This document shows, piece by piece, positions 50,570 through 59,822 of a DNA stretch of 64,000 bases (the first letter of the stretch is position 1; every line of letters starts with the position of its first letter). Made by a program: the position numbers and the translations under genes. Source of the DNA: Massilia mucilaginosa (lineage in GTDB: Bacteria > Pseudomonadota > Gammaproteobacteria > Burkholderiales > Burkholderiaceae_D); the NCBI RefSeq assembly GCF_011682145.1, contig NZ_WHJH01000002.1, positions 245,205 through 309,204 of the forward strand. The letters are read 5' to 3'. Below the pieces are notes generated by a model, which was not told the DNA's origin, searched no databases, and saw only the letters and a list, made by a program, of their open reading frames with translations.

Positions 50570-50600
50570 CCGTCGTCTCCGGCACTGCCGGAGACGACGG
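50570..50600. repeat. perfect palindrome after the adenosine deaminase gene
   Basis: CCGTCGTCTCCGGCA and its exact complement flank a single C. The outer ends CCGTCG and CGACGGCGTT match those of the REP-like repeat at 48951-49030, so both may be members of one family. It may act as a bidirectional terminator, but no T-tract is present. Confidence 0.7.
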
Positions 50601-50750
50601 CGTTCTGCCGTTTCCCCCCATCCGTCTCCCAAACTCCGCACAAATCCGTCGTGCCATCTTGAGTTAGCCCAAACTTCCCCGATTTTGTTGTAAAAAATGA
50701 TTTACGTAATGGAAAGTGTGTGGCCGTCCCGCTACACATTTGCGTGTCCG

Positions 50751-50764
50751 GACAAACGTTTGTC
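50751..50764. promoter_or_regulatory. 14-bp perfect palindrome, candidate operator
   Basis: GACAAACGTTTGTC is a perfect palindrome with a central CG. LacI/GalR-type repressors often bind sites of this form. It lies about 40 bases upstream of a possible -10 box and 460 bases before the TonB receptor start. Confidence 0.5.
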
Positions 50765-50865
50765 GAAATTCTGTATGAAAGGATTTCACCTCAGAACGTA
50801 GGATTTATAATCCCGCCAAGGCCACAAGCCCGGAAACACGCCTCAGGAACCCCATCTAGCACTAC

Positions 50866-50906
50866 TTTATGCACGAATTTATATGATCGATATATAAATG
50901 CATAAA
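50866..50906. promoter_or_regulatory. AT-rich compound dyad in the receptor leader
   Basis: The outer arms TTTATGC and GCATAAA enclose the inner arms ATTTATAT and ATATAAAT around GATCGAT. All arms are perfect complements, with four unpaired bases on the left side. It is striking in a GC-rich background and could be a binding site or a leader hairpin. Confidence 0.5.
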
Positions 50907-51223
50907 CGAAATGGTATTTGTCAGCCGCGCCGCCACTGCTGCATAGTTGCCTGAGGATGATCCACGAAGCAATCTTGCCAGTCGCCACTTGGTCATGCTG
51001 GTGACATATTCAATCAGTAGACTTGCGCGCTGCGCAGGACATTGTCGCGGTCGGGCGCGCTCGCTCGACGGACCTGAAGGACAGCAATAACGACGGCTCA
51101 GCATGGCGTCGACTGGTTTTTCGTGGCGGCGCCATCCGCGCCGCCAGCGCAGATTTGCAACAAAGTACAGAGGAAAGGCTTCGCCGCCTTTCACCATAAC
51201 ATGTCTTTTTTTGGGGTTACACA

Positions 51224-54200
51224 ATGATCAAACATAATCGGATGCAGGTCACCAAGCTGGCGCTGGCGCTATCGATCGCGCTGGCGACCTTGCCGGCCAT
51301 GGCGCAGAACACCACGTCGGCCATCGGCGGGCGCATTTCCGCCGCCGACGGCAAGCCGGCCAGCGGCGCGACCGTATCCATCGTCCACGCCGAATCCGGT
51401 TCCGTCAGCAATGTCGTCACCGATGGCGAAGGGCGCTATGTGGCACGCGGCCTGCGTTCGGGCGGTCCGTACACGATCATCATCACCAAAGACGGCATCA
51501 CCGAAAAACGCGAAGGCGTGTTCATCCAGCTGGCCGAGACCGCATCGGTCGACGCCACCCTGGGCGCGCCGATGCAGACCGTGACCATCGCCGGTTCGGC
51601 TGCCCGTTCGGAAAAATTCTCGAAATCGAACATGGGTTCCGGCACCAGCCTGGGCTCGACCGAAATCGCCACCCAGGCATCGATCCAGCGCAACCTGCAA
51701 GACTACGCCCGTGCCGACCCGCGCGTGGCGCAGACCGACAAGGAACGCGGCGAAATCTCCGTGGCCGGCCAGAACTCGCGCTACAACTCGCTGACCATCG
51801 ACGGCGTGGCCGTGAACGACACCTTCGGCCTGGAAGCGAACGGCAGCCCGACTGCCAAGCAGCCGATCTCGATCGAAGCGATCCAGACCGTGCAGGTCAA
51901 TGTCGCCAACTACGACGTCACGCAAAAGGGCTATACCGGCGGCAACATCAATGCCGTCACCAAGTCCGGCACCAACACCCTCAAGGGCAGCGTCTATTAC
52001 GTGTTCCGTAACGACAAGATGTCCGGCGACCGCTACAACAACGCCAACAACACCTACTACGCGCCGCCATCGTCCAAGGACACCACCGCCGGCTTCACGC
52101 TGGGCGGCCCGCTGATCCAGGACAAGCTGTTCATTTTCGCCAACTACGAAAAGCTCGAATCGAGCCGCGCCGCGCCGGCCTTCGGCCCGCTGGGCAGCTC
52201 GCTGACCAACGTCGGCCTCACGCCAGCGTTCATTTCGAACGCGCAGAGCATCGCCAAGGACAGGTTCGGCATCAATGCCGGCACCACCGATGTACCGAGC
52301 GGCGCCAAGCTGAACGTGGAAGATGCGCTGGTCAAGGTCGACTGGAACATCAACGACGACCACCGCGCCATGTTCCGCTACTCGAAGACCTCGCAGTCCG
52401 AGCCGCAATTCGCCGGCATTTCCGCCACCGGCCTGTCGCTCAACTCGCAGTGGTATGCGCAAGACAAGTCGATCGAAACCTTCGTCGCCCAGCTGACCTC
52501 GGACTGGACCCCGAACTTCTCGACCGAATTCAAGGTATCGCAGCGCGACTACGACAGCGTGCCGACCCTGAACTCGCGCCTGCCGTCGATCAGCCTGTCG
52601 ATGTCCGGCCGTAATCCGGACGGTACGCCGGCATCGGTGCCGACCACCAACCGCTCGCTCAACTTCGGTACCGAAAACAGCCGTCACCGCAACGTTCTCG
52701 GCACCAAGACCGACGACATCTACCTGGGCGCAAACTGGGCCCTGGGCGATCACGAAGTCAAGTTCGGCACCGACTACACCAATAACAAGGTCTACAACGC
52801 CTTCCAGCAAAACATTTTCGGCAACTACTCGTTCAGCTGCCAGAACAGCAGCAATACCTGGACTTACAGCTTCGGCGCGATCACCTGCGGCAGCGCCACC
52901 CCGGCCCAGGTTGAACAGGCGATCCTGGAAAACTTCAGCAAAGGCCGTCCAAGCTCGTACCAGGTGCAGGTTGCCGCACCTGGCGTGAACCTGGCCGACG
53001 CTGTCGCCGACTTCTCGCTGAAAAACTACGGCGCGTTTGTGCAGGATACCTGGACCATCAGCCCACGCCTGACCGTGACCGCCGGCGTACGTCTCGATGC
53101 CGCCCGCATCAGCGACCGTCCGCGCCGCAACAACGCCATCGCCGCGGCGAAAATCGAAGGCAATGTGCTGACCGGCGCGCGCGAACGCGGCGGTTATGGC
53201 CTGGACAACACCAACACCTTCGACGGCCAGAACCTGATACAGCCGCGTTTCGGCATCAACTACAACCTCGACACCACCCGCAAGATGCAAATCCGCGGTG
53301 GCGCCGGGCTGTTCCAGGGTAACGCCGCCGCTGTATGGCTGTCGAACCCGTTCTCGAATCCTGGCGTGGCCACCACCACCGTCGGTTGCGGCACCGGTAA
53401 CTTTGCAGGTTGCAACGGCGCGACGATCTTCAGCGCCGATCCGGACCAGCAAAAAACCAACTTCGCCGGCGTGACCGCGCCTGCGGCCAACGTCGACATC
53501 CTGGCGCAAGGCTTGCGCCAGCCGTCGGTGTGGAAAGCCAACGTCGCCTTCGACATGGAACTGCCATGGTACGGCCTGGTCTTTTCCGCGGAATACCTGC
53601 ACGTGAAGTCCAAGGACGCGATCTACTACCAGAACTTGAACCTCGGCGCCGCCACCCGCAAGGGCAGCGACGGCCGCGACCTGTTCTACACCAGCCAGGG
53701 TTACAACCCCTTGTGCTGGAGCGCAACCGGCAACGTGATCAACAGCGGCGCCACCTGCGGCGGCCTGCGTAACAAGGCACTGAGCAACGAATCGTTCGCC
53801 AACGTGCTGCTGGCGCAAAAAACCGACAAGGGCGGCAGCGGCATGGCCACCATGTCGATCAGCCGTCCGATGACCTCGGGCCTGGGCTGGTCGATGGCGT
53901 ACACCTACACGGACGCCAAGGAAGTTTCGCCACTGACCTCGTCGACCTCGAACTCGAACTTCACCGGCCGTTCGGTATTCAATCCGAACGAAGAAGTCAA
54001 CGCCAATTCGAGCTACCTGGTCAAGAACCGCGTGAACGCGATCGTCAACTTCCAGAAGAACTTCTTCGGCGCCTACAAGACGCGCTTCGGCATGTTCTAC
54101 GAAGGCCGTTCGGGCAAGCCATACAGCTGGACCGTCAACAACGACTTGAACGGCGACGGCTCCGGTGGTAACGACCTGATGTACATCCCGTCGGCGCCAG

Positions 54201-54646
54201 GTTCGGGCGAGGTGGTGTTCCACGGCGACAAGCCAGGCAGCACTGTCAACGAAGACAAGTTCTGGAGCGTGGTCAACAGCAACAGCGTGCTGAAGAAAGC
54301 CGCTGGCGGCGTGGTTGGCCGTAACACGGACTTCTCGCCATGGACCAACAGCTTCGACATGCGCATTGCCCAGGAGCTGCCAGGCCTGTTCGCCAAGAAC
54401 AAGGCCGTGTTCAGCCTCGACTTCTTCAACGTCGGCAACCTGCTGAACAAGAAATGGGGCCGTATCAATGAAGTCGCCTTCCAGGGCGCCGGCGCCCAGG
54501 CGCGCAGCTTCGTCGACTACGTCGGTCTCGATGCGAATGGCAAGTACATCTACAAAGTACGCGACAACGTCGAATCGCTCGACGTTCGCCAGACCAAGGG
54601 CGAATCGCAGTGGGCCATCCAGGCGACCGTCAAGTACGAATTCTGA
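51224..54646 (+). CDS. Oar-like TonB-dependent outer-membrane receptor
   Basis: A 1140-residue outer-membrane protein. A signal peptide ends near AMAQ (about residue 28). It is followed by a carboxypeptidase-regulatory-like domain (GGRISAADGKPASGATVS), a plug (about 130-260, SLTIDGVAVNDTFGLEANG), and a long beta-barrel ending in ATVKYEF with the terminal Phe typical of outer-membrane proteins. It belongs with Oar-like receptors, for which substrates are mostly unknown. Neighbouring nuclease and nucleotidase genes make nucleosides, purines or oligonucleotides possible substrates; this is inference. Confidence 0.85.
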   Translation: MIKHNRMQVTKLALALSIALATLPAMAQNTTSAIGGRISAADGKPASGATVSIVHAESGSVSNVVTDGEGRYVARGLRSGGPYTIIITKDGITEKREGVFIQLAETASVDATLGAPMQTVTIAGSAARSEKFSKSNMGSGTSLGSTEIATQASIQRNLQDYARADPRVAQTDKERGEISVAGQNSRYNSLTIDGVAVNDTFGLEANGSPTAKQPISIEAIQTVQVNVANYDVTQKGYTGGNINAVTKSGTNTLKGSVYYVFRNDKMSGDRYNNANNTYYAPPSSKDTTAGFTLGGPLIQDKLFIFANYEKLESSRAAPAFGPLGSSLTNVGLTPAFISNAQSIAKDRFGINAGTTDVPSGAKLNVEDALVKVDWNINDDHRAMFRYSKTSQSEPQFAGISATGLSLNSQWYAQDKSIETFVAQLTSDWTPNFSTEFKVSQRDYDSVPTLNSRLPSISLSMSGRNPDGTPASVPTTNRSLNFGTENSRHRNVLGTKTDDIYLGANWALGDHEVKFGTDYTNNKVYNAFQQNIFGNYSFSCQNSSNTWTYSFGAITCGSATPAQVEQAILENFSKGRPSSYQVQVAAPGVNLADAVADFSLKNYGAFVQDTWTISPRLTVTAGVRLDAARISDRPRRNNAIAAAKIEGNVLTGARERGGYGLDNTNTFDGQNLIQPRFGINYNLDTTRKMQIRGGAGLFQGNAAAVWLSNPFSNPGVATTTVGCGTGNFAGCNGATIFSADPDQQKTNFAGVTAPAANVDILAQGLRQPSVWKANVAFDMELPWYGLVFSAEYLHVKSKDAIYYQNLNLGAATRKGSDGRDLFYTSQGYNPLCWSATGNVINSGATCGGLRNKALSNESFANVLLAQKTDKGGSGMATMSISRPMTSGLGWSMAYTYTDAKEVSPLTSSTSNSNFTGRSVFNPNEEVNANSSYLVKNRVNAIVNFQKNFFGAYKTRFGMFYEGRSGKPYSWTVNNDLNGDGSGGNDLMYIPSAPGSGEVVFHGDKPGSTVNEDKFWSVVNSNSVLKKAAGGVVGRNTDFSPWTNSFDMRIAQELPGLFAKNKAVFSLDFFNVGNLLNKKWGRINEVAFQGAGAQARSFVDYVGLDANGKYIYKVRDNVESLDVRQTKGESQWAIQATVKYEF

Positions 54647-54669
54647 TGCATAGCTGAGTAATTCGAGGA

Positions 54670-54700
54670 ACGGCCGGTGGCGACACTGGCCGTTTTTTTT
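54670..54700 (+). terminator. Rho-independent terminator after the TonB receptor
   Basis: ACGGCCGGTG pairs with CACTGGCCGT (one G-T pair) around GCGA, followed by eight T residues, 23 bases past the stop. Confidence 0.88.
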
Positions 54701-54782
54701 CGTCCCGCGCGATACATTCCCGATACATTCCAGAGGGCCTGGCGTCCGCTGCGGGCTGCGCTCTTCGGTTATCCTACTACCT

Positions 54783-56471
54783 ATGACACTATTCTCAAGG
54801 CCCCTTTGCGCCGCGCTCGCCGCGGCCTTCCTGTCGGCGGGCTGCGCCACGCGCCCGACGGCCCCGATCGAGATCAACCTGGTTGCGCTGAACGACTTCC
54901 ACGGCCACCTCGACGCCACCAAATTCCAGTACAACAGCATCCACGCCAGCGGCCAGCAAACCGCGCAGGCGGGCGGCATCGACACCATCGCCGCCGCCGT
55001 CCAGGCCTGGCGCCGCGAAGACAAGGAGCTGCTGTTCGTCGGCGCCGGCGACCTGATTGGCGCCTCGCCCGCCATGTCGTCGATGTGGGCCGACGAACCG
55101 GCGCTCGAAGCATTAAGCATGGCCGGCATGCGCATCTCCTCGGTCGGCAATCACGAATTCGACAACGGCCGCGCCGAACTGCTGCGCCAGCAGCGCGGCG
55201 GCTGCGAATCGGTGCGTCCCGAAAAGGCCTGCCAGTTCAGCAAGGACTTCCGCGGCGCCGGCTTCACTTACCTAGCCGCCAACGTGATCGACGACGCCAC
55301 CGGCAAGCCGTTCCTGCCGGCCTACCGGATCGAAGACGTCAAGGGCGTCAAGGTTGGCCTGATCGGCGCCGTGCTGCGCAACACCGCCTCGGTGGTGCTG
55401 GCCTCGGGCATCGTCGGCCTGACGTTCGAAGATGAAGCGAGCGCGATCAACCGCGTCATCCCGGCCATGCGCGCCGAAGGTGCACAGGTGTTTGTGGTGC
55501 TGATCCACGAAGGCGGGCACACGCCCGAACCGTTCGACAAACCCGATTGCAGCGCCCTCAAAGGCCCGGTCGTGGACATCGTCAAGAAGCTCGATCCGGC
55601 CATTCGCGTGATCGTCAGCGGCCACTCGCACACCGGTTTCCAGTGCAAGGTGGACGGGCGCGTGGTAACCCAGGGCGAGATGGGCGGCCACGTCCTCTCG
55701 CGCATCAAGATGATGGTTGATCCGGCCAGCGGCGCGGTGGGCGACATCGCGGTGCGCAACGTGATCATGAAGCCGGGCGAATATCCACCCGATGCGCGCG
55801 TGTCGGCATTTCTCAAGCAAGCGAAGGAACGCAGCGAAGCGGCACTGGCGCGACCGGTGGCGCGCGTGGCCGTTCGTTCGATCCACCGCAAGGAAAGCCC
55901 CGGCGGCGAAACCGTGCTCGGTGGCCTGATCGCCGACGCCGTGCTGGCCGCCACCAGGTCGCAGGGCGTGCAGATCGGCTTCATGAACATGGGCGGCATG
56001 CGCCAGGATCTCGACGTCGAAGCCAGTCTCACCGCCACCTACGGCGACGTGCAGATCGTACTCCCGTTCGGGAACACCATCGTGGCCATGGACATGAGCG
56101 GCGCCCAGATCCGCGCGCTGCTCGAACAGCAGTGGGCGCGCCCGGGCGCGAGCAGCGTCTCGGTGCTGCAGGTGTCGGACGGTTTCAGCTACCGCTGGAA
56201 CAAGGACGCGCCGCGTGGGCAGCGGGTGATGCGCGACAGCGTCACCCTGAACGGCAAGGCGCTCGACGACGCCGCCATCTATCGCGTGGCCGGCAATAAC
56301 TTCCTGGCCGAAGGCGGCGACAGCTTCCCCGCTTTTGCCGCCGCCGCCAACAAGCGCGACACGCAGATCCGCGATATCGACGCCGTGGTGCAGTTCCTGG
56401 TCCAGCGGGACAAGGCGGGCAAGCCGGCCGGCAGCGACACGCCTCCGGGCCGCATCGGAACGGTCCAATGA
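54783..56471 (+). CDS. lipoprotein 5'-nucleotidase
   Basis: A 562-residue metallophosphatase that would remove phosphate from nucleotides outside the cytoplasm. The signal peptide ends in a lipobox (FLSAGC, Cys21), so the protein is probably membrane-anchored. Metal motifs are ALNDFHGHLDA, FVGAGDLIGAS, SSVGNHEFDNG and VIVSGHSHTGF, and the C-terminal 5'-nucleotidase domain binds substrate (LPFGNTIVAMDMSG, VAGNNFLAEGGDSFP). It overlaps the next gene by four bases. Confidence 0.94.
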   Translation: MTLFSRPLCAALAAAFLSAGCATRPTAPIEINLVALNDFHGHLDATKFQYNSIHASGQQTAQAGGIDTIAAAVQAWRREDKELLFVGAGDLIGASPAMSSMWADEPALEALSMAGMRISSVGNHEFDNGRAELLRQQRGGCESVRPEKACQFSKDFRGAGFTYLAANVIDDATGKPFLPAYRIEDVKGVKVGLIGAVLRNTASVVLASGIVGLTFEDEASAINRVIPAMRAEGAQVFVVLIHEGGHTPEPFDKPDCSALKGPVVDIVKKLDPAIRVIVSGHSHTGFQCKVDGRVVTQGEMGGHVLSRIKMMVDPASGAVGDIAVRNVIMKPGEYPPDARVSAFLKQAKERSEAALARPVARVAVRSIHRKESPGGETVLGGLIADAVLAATRSQGVQIGFMNMGGMRQDLDVEASLTATYGDVQIVLPFGNTIVAMDMSGAQIRALLEQQWARPGASSVSVLQVSDGFSYRWNKDAPRGQRVMRDSVTLNGKALDDAAIYRVAGNNFLAEGGDSFPAFAAAANKRDTQIRDIDAVVQFLVQRDKAGKPAGSDTPPGRIGTVQ

Positions 56472-57682
56472 CGCTCCTTCGGCGCGGCCTCGCCGCACTG
56501 CTCGCGCTGGTCCTTGGACCGCAGGCGCAGGCCGGCTTTTCCATCCCCGGCTATGAACTGGTGCACACCGCGCCGGTGGAAACCACGCTCGTCAACGCCG
56601 ACCTGCGCAGCAGTACGTCCGTGTGGACGCAACTGTTCGACGAGGCGCGCAGCGAGATCGTGATCGGCCAGTTCTACGCCATCAGCAAGGGCGGCACGCC
56701 GTTCGACAAGGTAGTCGAGCGGTTGGAAGCGGCCGGCAAGCGCGGCGTGACGATCCGCTTTTTGCTCGACAAGAAAGGCATCGGCCTGTCCGATCCGGGC
56801 ACGCTGGAGCGGCTGCGCAAGATCCCCAATCTGGAGCTGCGCGTGCTCGATTACGCGCAGCTGACCGGCACCGGCATCATCCACGCCAAGTACCTCGCCG
56901 TGGACAAGAAGGCGGCGTTTATCGGCAGCCAGAATTTCGACTGGCGCGCGTTTACCCACATCCACGAGACAGGCCTGCTGATCACCGACGCCGCCATGGT
57001 GGCGCAGGTGCAGGCCGTGTTCGAGCGCGACTGGCAGGCGCAGTCGCTGCTGGCTTCAAAGCTGGCGGTGCCGCGCGCGGTGTCAGCGAGTGTGGCGCCG
57101 CAGGCTGCGCAACTGGTCGCCAGCCCGGCGGCCTACAATCCGCCCGGCGTGGCCGATTCCGAAGTGGTGCTGCCGGCCTTGCTGGCCGATGCGAAGCACG
57201 AAGTGCGCATCCAGCTGCTCGATTACGCGCCGCTTGGCTACGGGCCTGACAACACGCGTCCGTACTACGGCGTGATCGACAACGCGGTGCGCGCGGCCGC
57301 TGGGCGCGGCGTGAAAATCAAGCTGATGGTCTCGAACTGGAACACCGACCAACCCGGCATCGCCTACCTCAAAAGCCTGGCGCTGCTGCCGAACGTGGAG
57401 GTGCGCATCGTCACCTTGCCGGTGGCGTCGAGCGGGCCGATTCCGTTCGCGCGCGTCATCCACAGCAAGACCATGACAATCGACGGCAAGCTGGCCTGGG
57501 TCGGCACCAGCAACTGGGCCGGCGGCTACTTCGACAAGTCGCGCAATCTCGAAGTCGTGCTGCGCAACGAGAAGATGGCGCAGCGCCTCGGCGCGCTGCA
57601 CGAGCAGGCATGGAGCTCGTCGTACGCGGCGCCGATCGAGATTGGCAAAGACTATCCAAAACCGAACAAGGGAACTCAATGA
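56468..57682 (+). CDS. exported phospholipase D-like protein
   Basis: A 404-residue protein with a signal peptide (RRGLAALLALVLGPQAQA) and two HKD motifs: HAKYLAVDKKAAFIGSQN (His139) and HSKTMTIDGKLAWVGTSN (His332). The HKD fold covers phospholipases and nucleases such as Nuc. Position between a nucleotidase and an S1/P1 nuclease favours a nuclease role, but the sequence does not settle it. ATGA overlaps link it to both neighbours. Confidence 0.9.
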   Translation: MTLLRRGLAALLALVLGPQAQAGFSIPGYELVHTAPVETTLVNADLRSSTSVWTQLFDEARSEIVIGQFYAISKGGTPFDKVVERLEAAGKRGVTIRFLLDKKGIGLSDPGTLERLRKIPNLELRVLDYAQLTGTGIIHAKYLAVDKKAAFIGSQNFDWRAFTHIHETGLLITDAAMVAQVQAVFERDWQAQSLLASKLAVPRAVSASVAPQAAQLVASPAAYNPPGVADSEVVLPALLADAKHEVRIQLLDYAPLGYGPDNTRPYYGVIDNAVRAAAGRGVKIKLMVSNWNTDQPGIAYLKSLALLPNVEVRIVTLPVASSGPIPFARVIHSKTMTIDGKLAWVGTSNWAGGYFDKSRNLEVVLRNEKMAQRLGALHEQAWSSSYAAPIEIGKDYPKPNKGTQ

Positions 57683-58734
57683 TGAAGAAACTGGCTTGTG
57701 TAATAGCGCTCGCGGGCGCCTTCGTGTCGGCGGAAGCGCTGGCCTGGGGCGCTGAAGGGCACCGCGCGGTCGGCGCCATCGCCGAAAAACTGATCAAGGG
57801 CAGCAACGCCGAAAAACAGGTGGCGGCCTTGCTGCTGCCCGGCGAGAGCCTCGAATCGATCACCGTGTGGGCCGACAGCGCCAAGGGCGGCGCCGGCTAC
57901 ACGCCGCCGACCGCCGAGATGAACGCCTACACGGCGGTCAACCCGCGCCACAACGAGTATCACTACACCGACATCCCGTTCCAGAACGAGCACTATCATG
58001 ACGGTGGAGTGGGCACGGCCGATGTCGACATCGTGCAAACGCTCAAGCAGGCCATCGCCGTCTTGCAGGGCAAGACCGACCCGGCGCTCAATCCCAACAA
58101 ACTGACCAAACGCCAGGCCTTGCTGCTGGTGGCGCACATGACCGGCGACATCCACCAGCCGCTGCACGTGGGCGCGGCATTTGTGAGCAAGGATGGCAAA
58201 TTCGTGGTGCCGAAAAAGCACGAGGATGTCGACAGCCTGAATATCTACGATTCGCGCGGCGGCAACAGCCTGCTGCTCGACGACGACAAGCTCACGTCGC
58301 TGAGCGCGAAGCTGATCGAGGGCGAAGCCAAGCCGCTGCCGCCTGGCGCGCAGAAGTGGACGACCCGGCCGTTCCATTCGTACTGGGACAGTACCGTGGT
58401 CGACTACGCGATGCGCCGCATCAGCACCAAGACCCCGGAGCAGTTCGCGCAGAAGGTCATCGACGGCAAACCGGTGGTGGCGATGAACACGGGCGACGCC
58501 ACCAGCTGGCCGTACCAGTGGGCCGACGATGCGCTGGCCGCGTCCAAGCTGGCGTATTCGGACGTGACGCCCGGTGCCATCGGCAAGCAAACCAACCGCA
58601 AGGGCGAGACCTACTACACCTTCGGGCTGGAGATGGGATCGAACTACCCGGTGCCAAGTTCCGCGCTGGCCAAGACGCAGCTGATCAAGGGTGGCTACCA
58701 CCTGGCGTCGCTGCTGCAAACCATCTGGCCGTAA
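57679..58734 (+). CDS. exported S1/P1-type nuclease
   Basis: A zinc nuclease that cuts single-stranded DNA and RNA to 5'-nucleotides. Cleavage of the signal peptide after ALA would leave Trp23 as the new N-terminus (WGAEGHRAVG), the ligand used by S1/P1 enzymes. Further zinc ligands are visible in YHYTDIPFQ and MTGDIHQPLHVG. The 351-residue length is typical. Its ATG overlaps the upstream stop by four bases; an ATG three bases later is possible. Confidence 0.93.
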   Translation: MMKKLACVIALAGAFVSAEALAWGAEGHRAVGAIAEKLIKGSNAEKQVAALLLPGESLESITVWADSAKGGAGYTPPTAEMNAYTAVNPRHNEYHYTDIPFQNEHYHDGGVGTADVDIVQTLKQAIAVLQGKTDPALNPNKLTKRQALLLVAHMTGDIHQPLHVGAAFVSKDGKFVVPKKHEDVDSLNIYDSRGGNSLLLDDDKLTSLSAKLIEGEAKPLPPGAQKWTTRPFHSYWDSTVVDYAMRRISTKTPEQFAQKVIDGKPVVAMNTGDATSWPYQWADDALAASKLAYSDVTPGAIGKQTNRKGETYYTFGLEMGSNYPVPSSALAKTQLIKGGYHLASLLQTIWP

Positions 58735-58758
58735 CTGCCATCCACAGCGAGCATCCGC

Positions 58759-59589
58759 ATGAAACCAGCCGCACAATTCGCCGCAGTTCTCCTGACGCTG
58801 CCCATTGCGGCCAGCGCCGCACTCGCCGACAGCAAAGCGCTCCCGCTGTGGGAAGCCGGCGTCCTTGGCGGCCTTGCGTCCACGCCGGCCTACCCCGGCT
58901 CGGCCGACCGCTCATCGCGCGGCTTGCTGCTGCCGTTCCTGATCTACCGGGGCAAGGTGTTTCGCGCCGACCAATCCGGCATCGGCGCGCGCCTGGTCAA
59001 GCGCGAGGCGGTCGAACTCGATGTCGGCCTGGCGGCCTCGCTGCCGGCCCGCTCCGATGACGTGGCGGCGCGCTCCGGCATGCCCAACCTGGGCACCTTG
59101 CTCGAATTCGGTCCGCGCCTGAAGGTGCGCATCGCCGAGCCGAGTGCGTCGAGCCGGATCCGCCTCGACATCCCGCTGCGCGCCGTGATCGAAGCGCGCG
59201 CCGGCGTGCGCACGCAGGGCTTCACGTTCGAACCGAAGGTGGTGCTCGAGATGCGCAGCGCCGACGGCCTGTGGACTTTTGACGCCAACGCGGGCGTCGT
59301 CATCGGGGACAAGAAAGTGAACCGCTACTTCTACGAAGTGCAGCCGCAGTACGCCACGTCCTGGCGGCCGGCTTACCGGTCCGACGCGGGGCTGATGCTG
59401 ACCCGGGTGGGCGCAAGCGCGTCGCGCATGATCAACGAGGACGTGCGCGTGTTCGGCTTTGTGCGTCTGGAGAGTTACGCCGGTGCCGCCAACGAAGACA
59501 GCCCGCTGATGCAGAAGAAGTCGGGCGCTTCGGCCGGCGTGGCGTTTGCGTGGACCTTGCGCCGTTCAACGCGGCTTGCCGGGGACTAA
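58759..59589 (+). CDS. MipA/OmpV family outer-membrane protein
   Basis: A 276-residue exported protein with a signal peptide (QFAAVLLTLPIAASAALA). The family motif GGLASTPAYPGSADRSSRGL and a beta-barrel ending fit MipA/OmpV proteins, which are scaffolds or porins of the outer membrane. It lies 24 bases after the nuclease gene and may belong to the same operon, perhaps passing products inward; that is a guess. Confidence 0.85.
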   Translation: MKPAAQFAAVLLTLPIAASAALADSKALPLWEAGVLGGLASTPAYPGSADRSSRGLLLPFLIYRGKVFRADQSGIGARLVKREAVELDVGLAASLPARSDDVAARSGMPNLGTLLEFGPRLKVRIAEPSASSRIRLDIPLRAVIEARAGVRTQGFTFEPKVVLEMRSADGLWTFDANAGVVIGDKKVNRYFYEVQPQYATSWRPAYRSDAGLMLTRVGASASRMINEDVRVFGFVRLESYAGAANEDSPLMQKKSGASAGVAFAWTLRRSTRLAGD

Positions 59590-59774
59590 TTCGCTTTGCC
59601 AGCACAGCTACCTTTTCGGAGCAGCGCGATGAGCACACGATTCTGCGAATGAGTTTCTGTTTTACCGCAAGCTAGCTCACATTAAGTTTATTGTCGGGAA
59701 AGCTTACGTTAAGTCATTATATGAGACTGCTTGTTCGATAGGCTGTAAGACTCCGTTTCTTCACGCAATCCGTG

Positions 59775-59807
59775 TCACTGCAAGGCGACGCGCGTTGCCT
59801 GCAGTGA
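59775..59807 (+). promoter_or_regulatory. long hairpin upstream of the HlyD-like gene
   Basis: The arm TCACTGCA.GGC.ACGCG pairs with CGCGTTGCCTGCAGTGA with one bulge and one mismatch. It ends 15 bases before the ATG, so it would overlap or mask the ribosome site. It has no T-tract. Possible translational control element. Confidence 0.4.
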
Positions 59808-59822
59808 AGTGAGACTTGTCTA

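Larger units (their letters stand above)
50561..51223. other. 663-base intergenic region upstream of the TonB receptor gene
   Basis: No convincing gene. It holds a perfect GC-rich palindrome next to the adenosine deaminase stop, a 14-bp palindrome, a possible promoter (TATAAT at 50806-50811 with a weak TTTCAC 16 bases upstream), and an AT-rich compound dyad. About 400 bases would then be a 5' leader before the receptor start. The base composition around 50860-50910 is unusually AT-rich for the window. Confidence 0.6.

Noticed and set aside
51269..55150. A very long open frame of 1293 codons on the minus strand
   Set aside because: It lies antisense to the TonB receptor and the start of the 5'-nucleotidase gene. 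Long antisense frames are expected in GC-rich DNA, and its composition (Arg-, Ala-, Val- and His-rich) has no recognisable domain.
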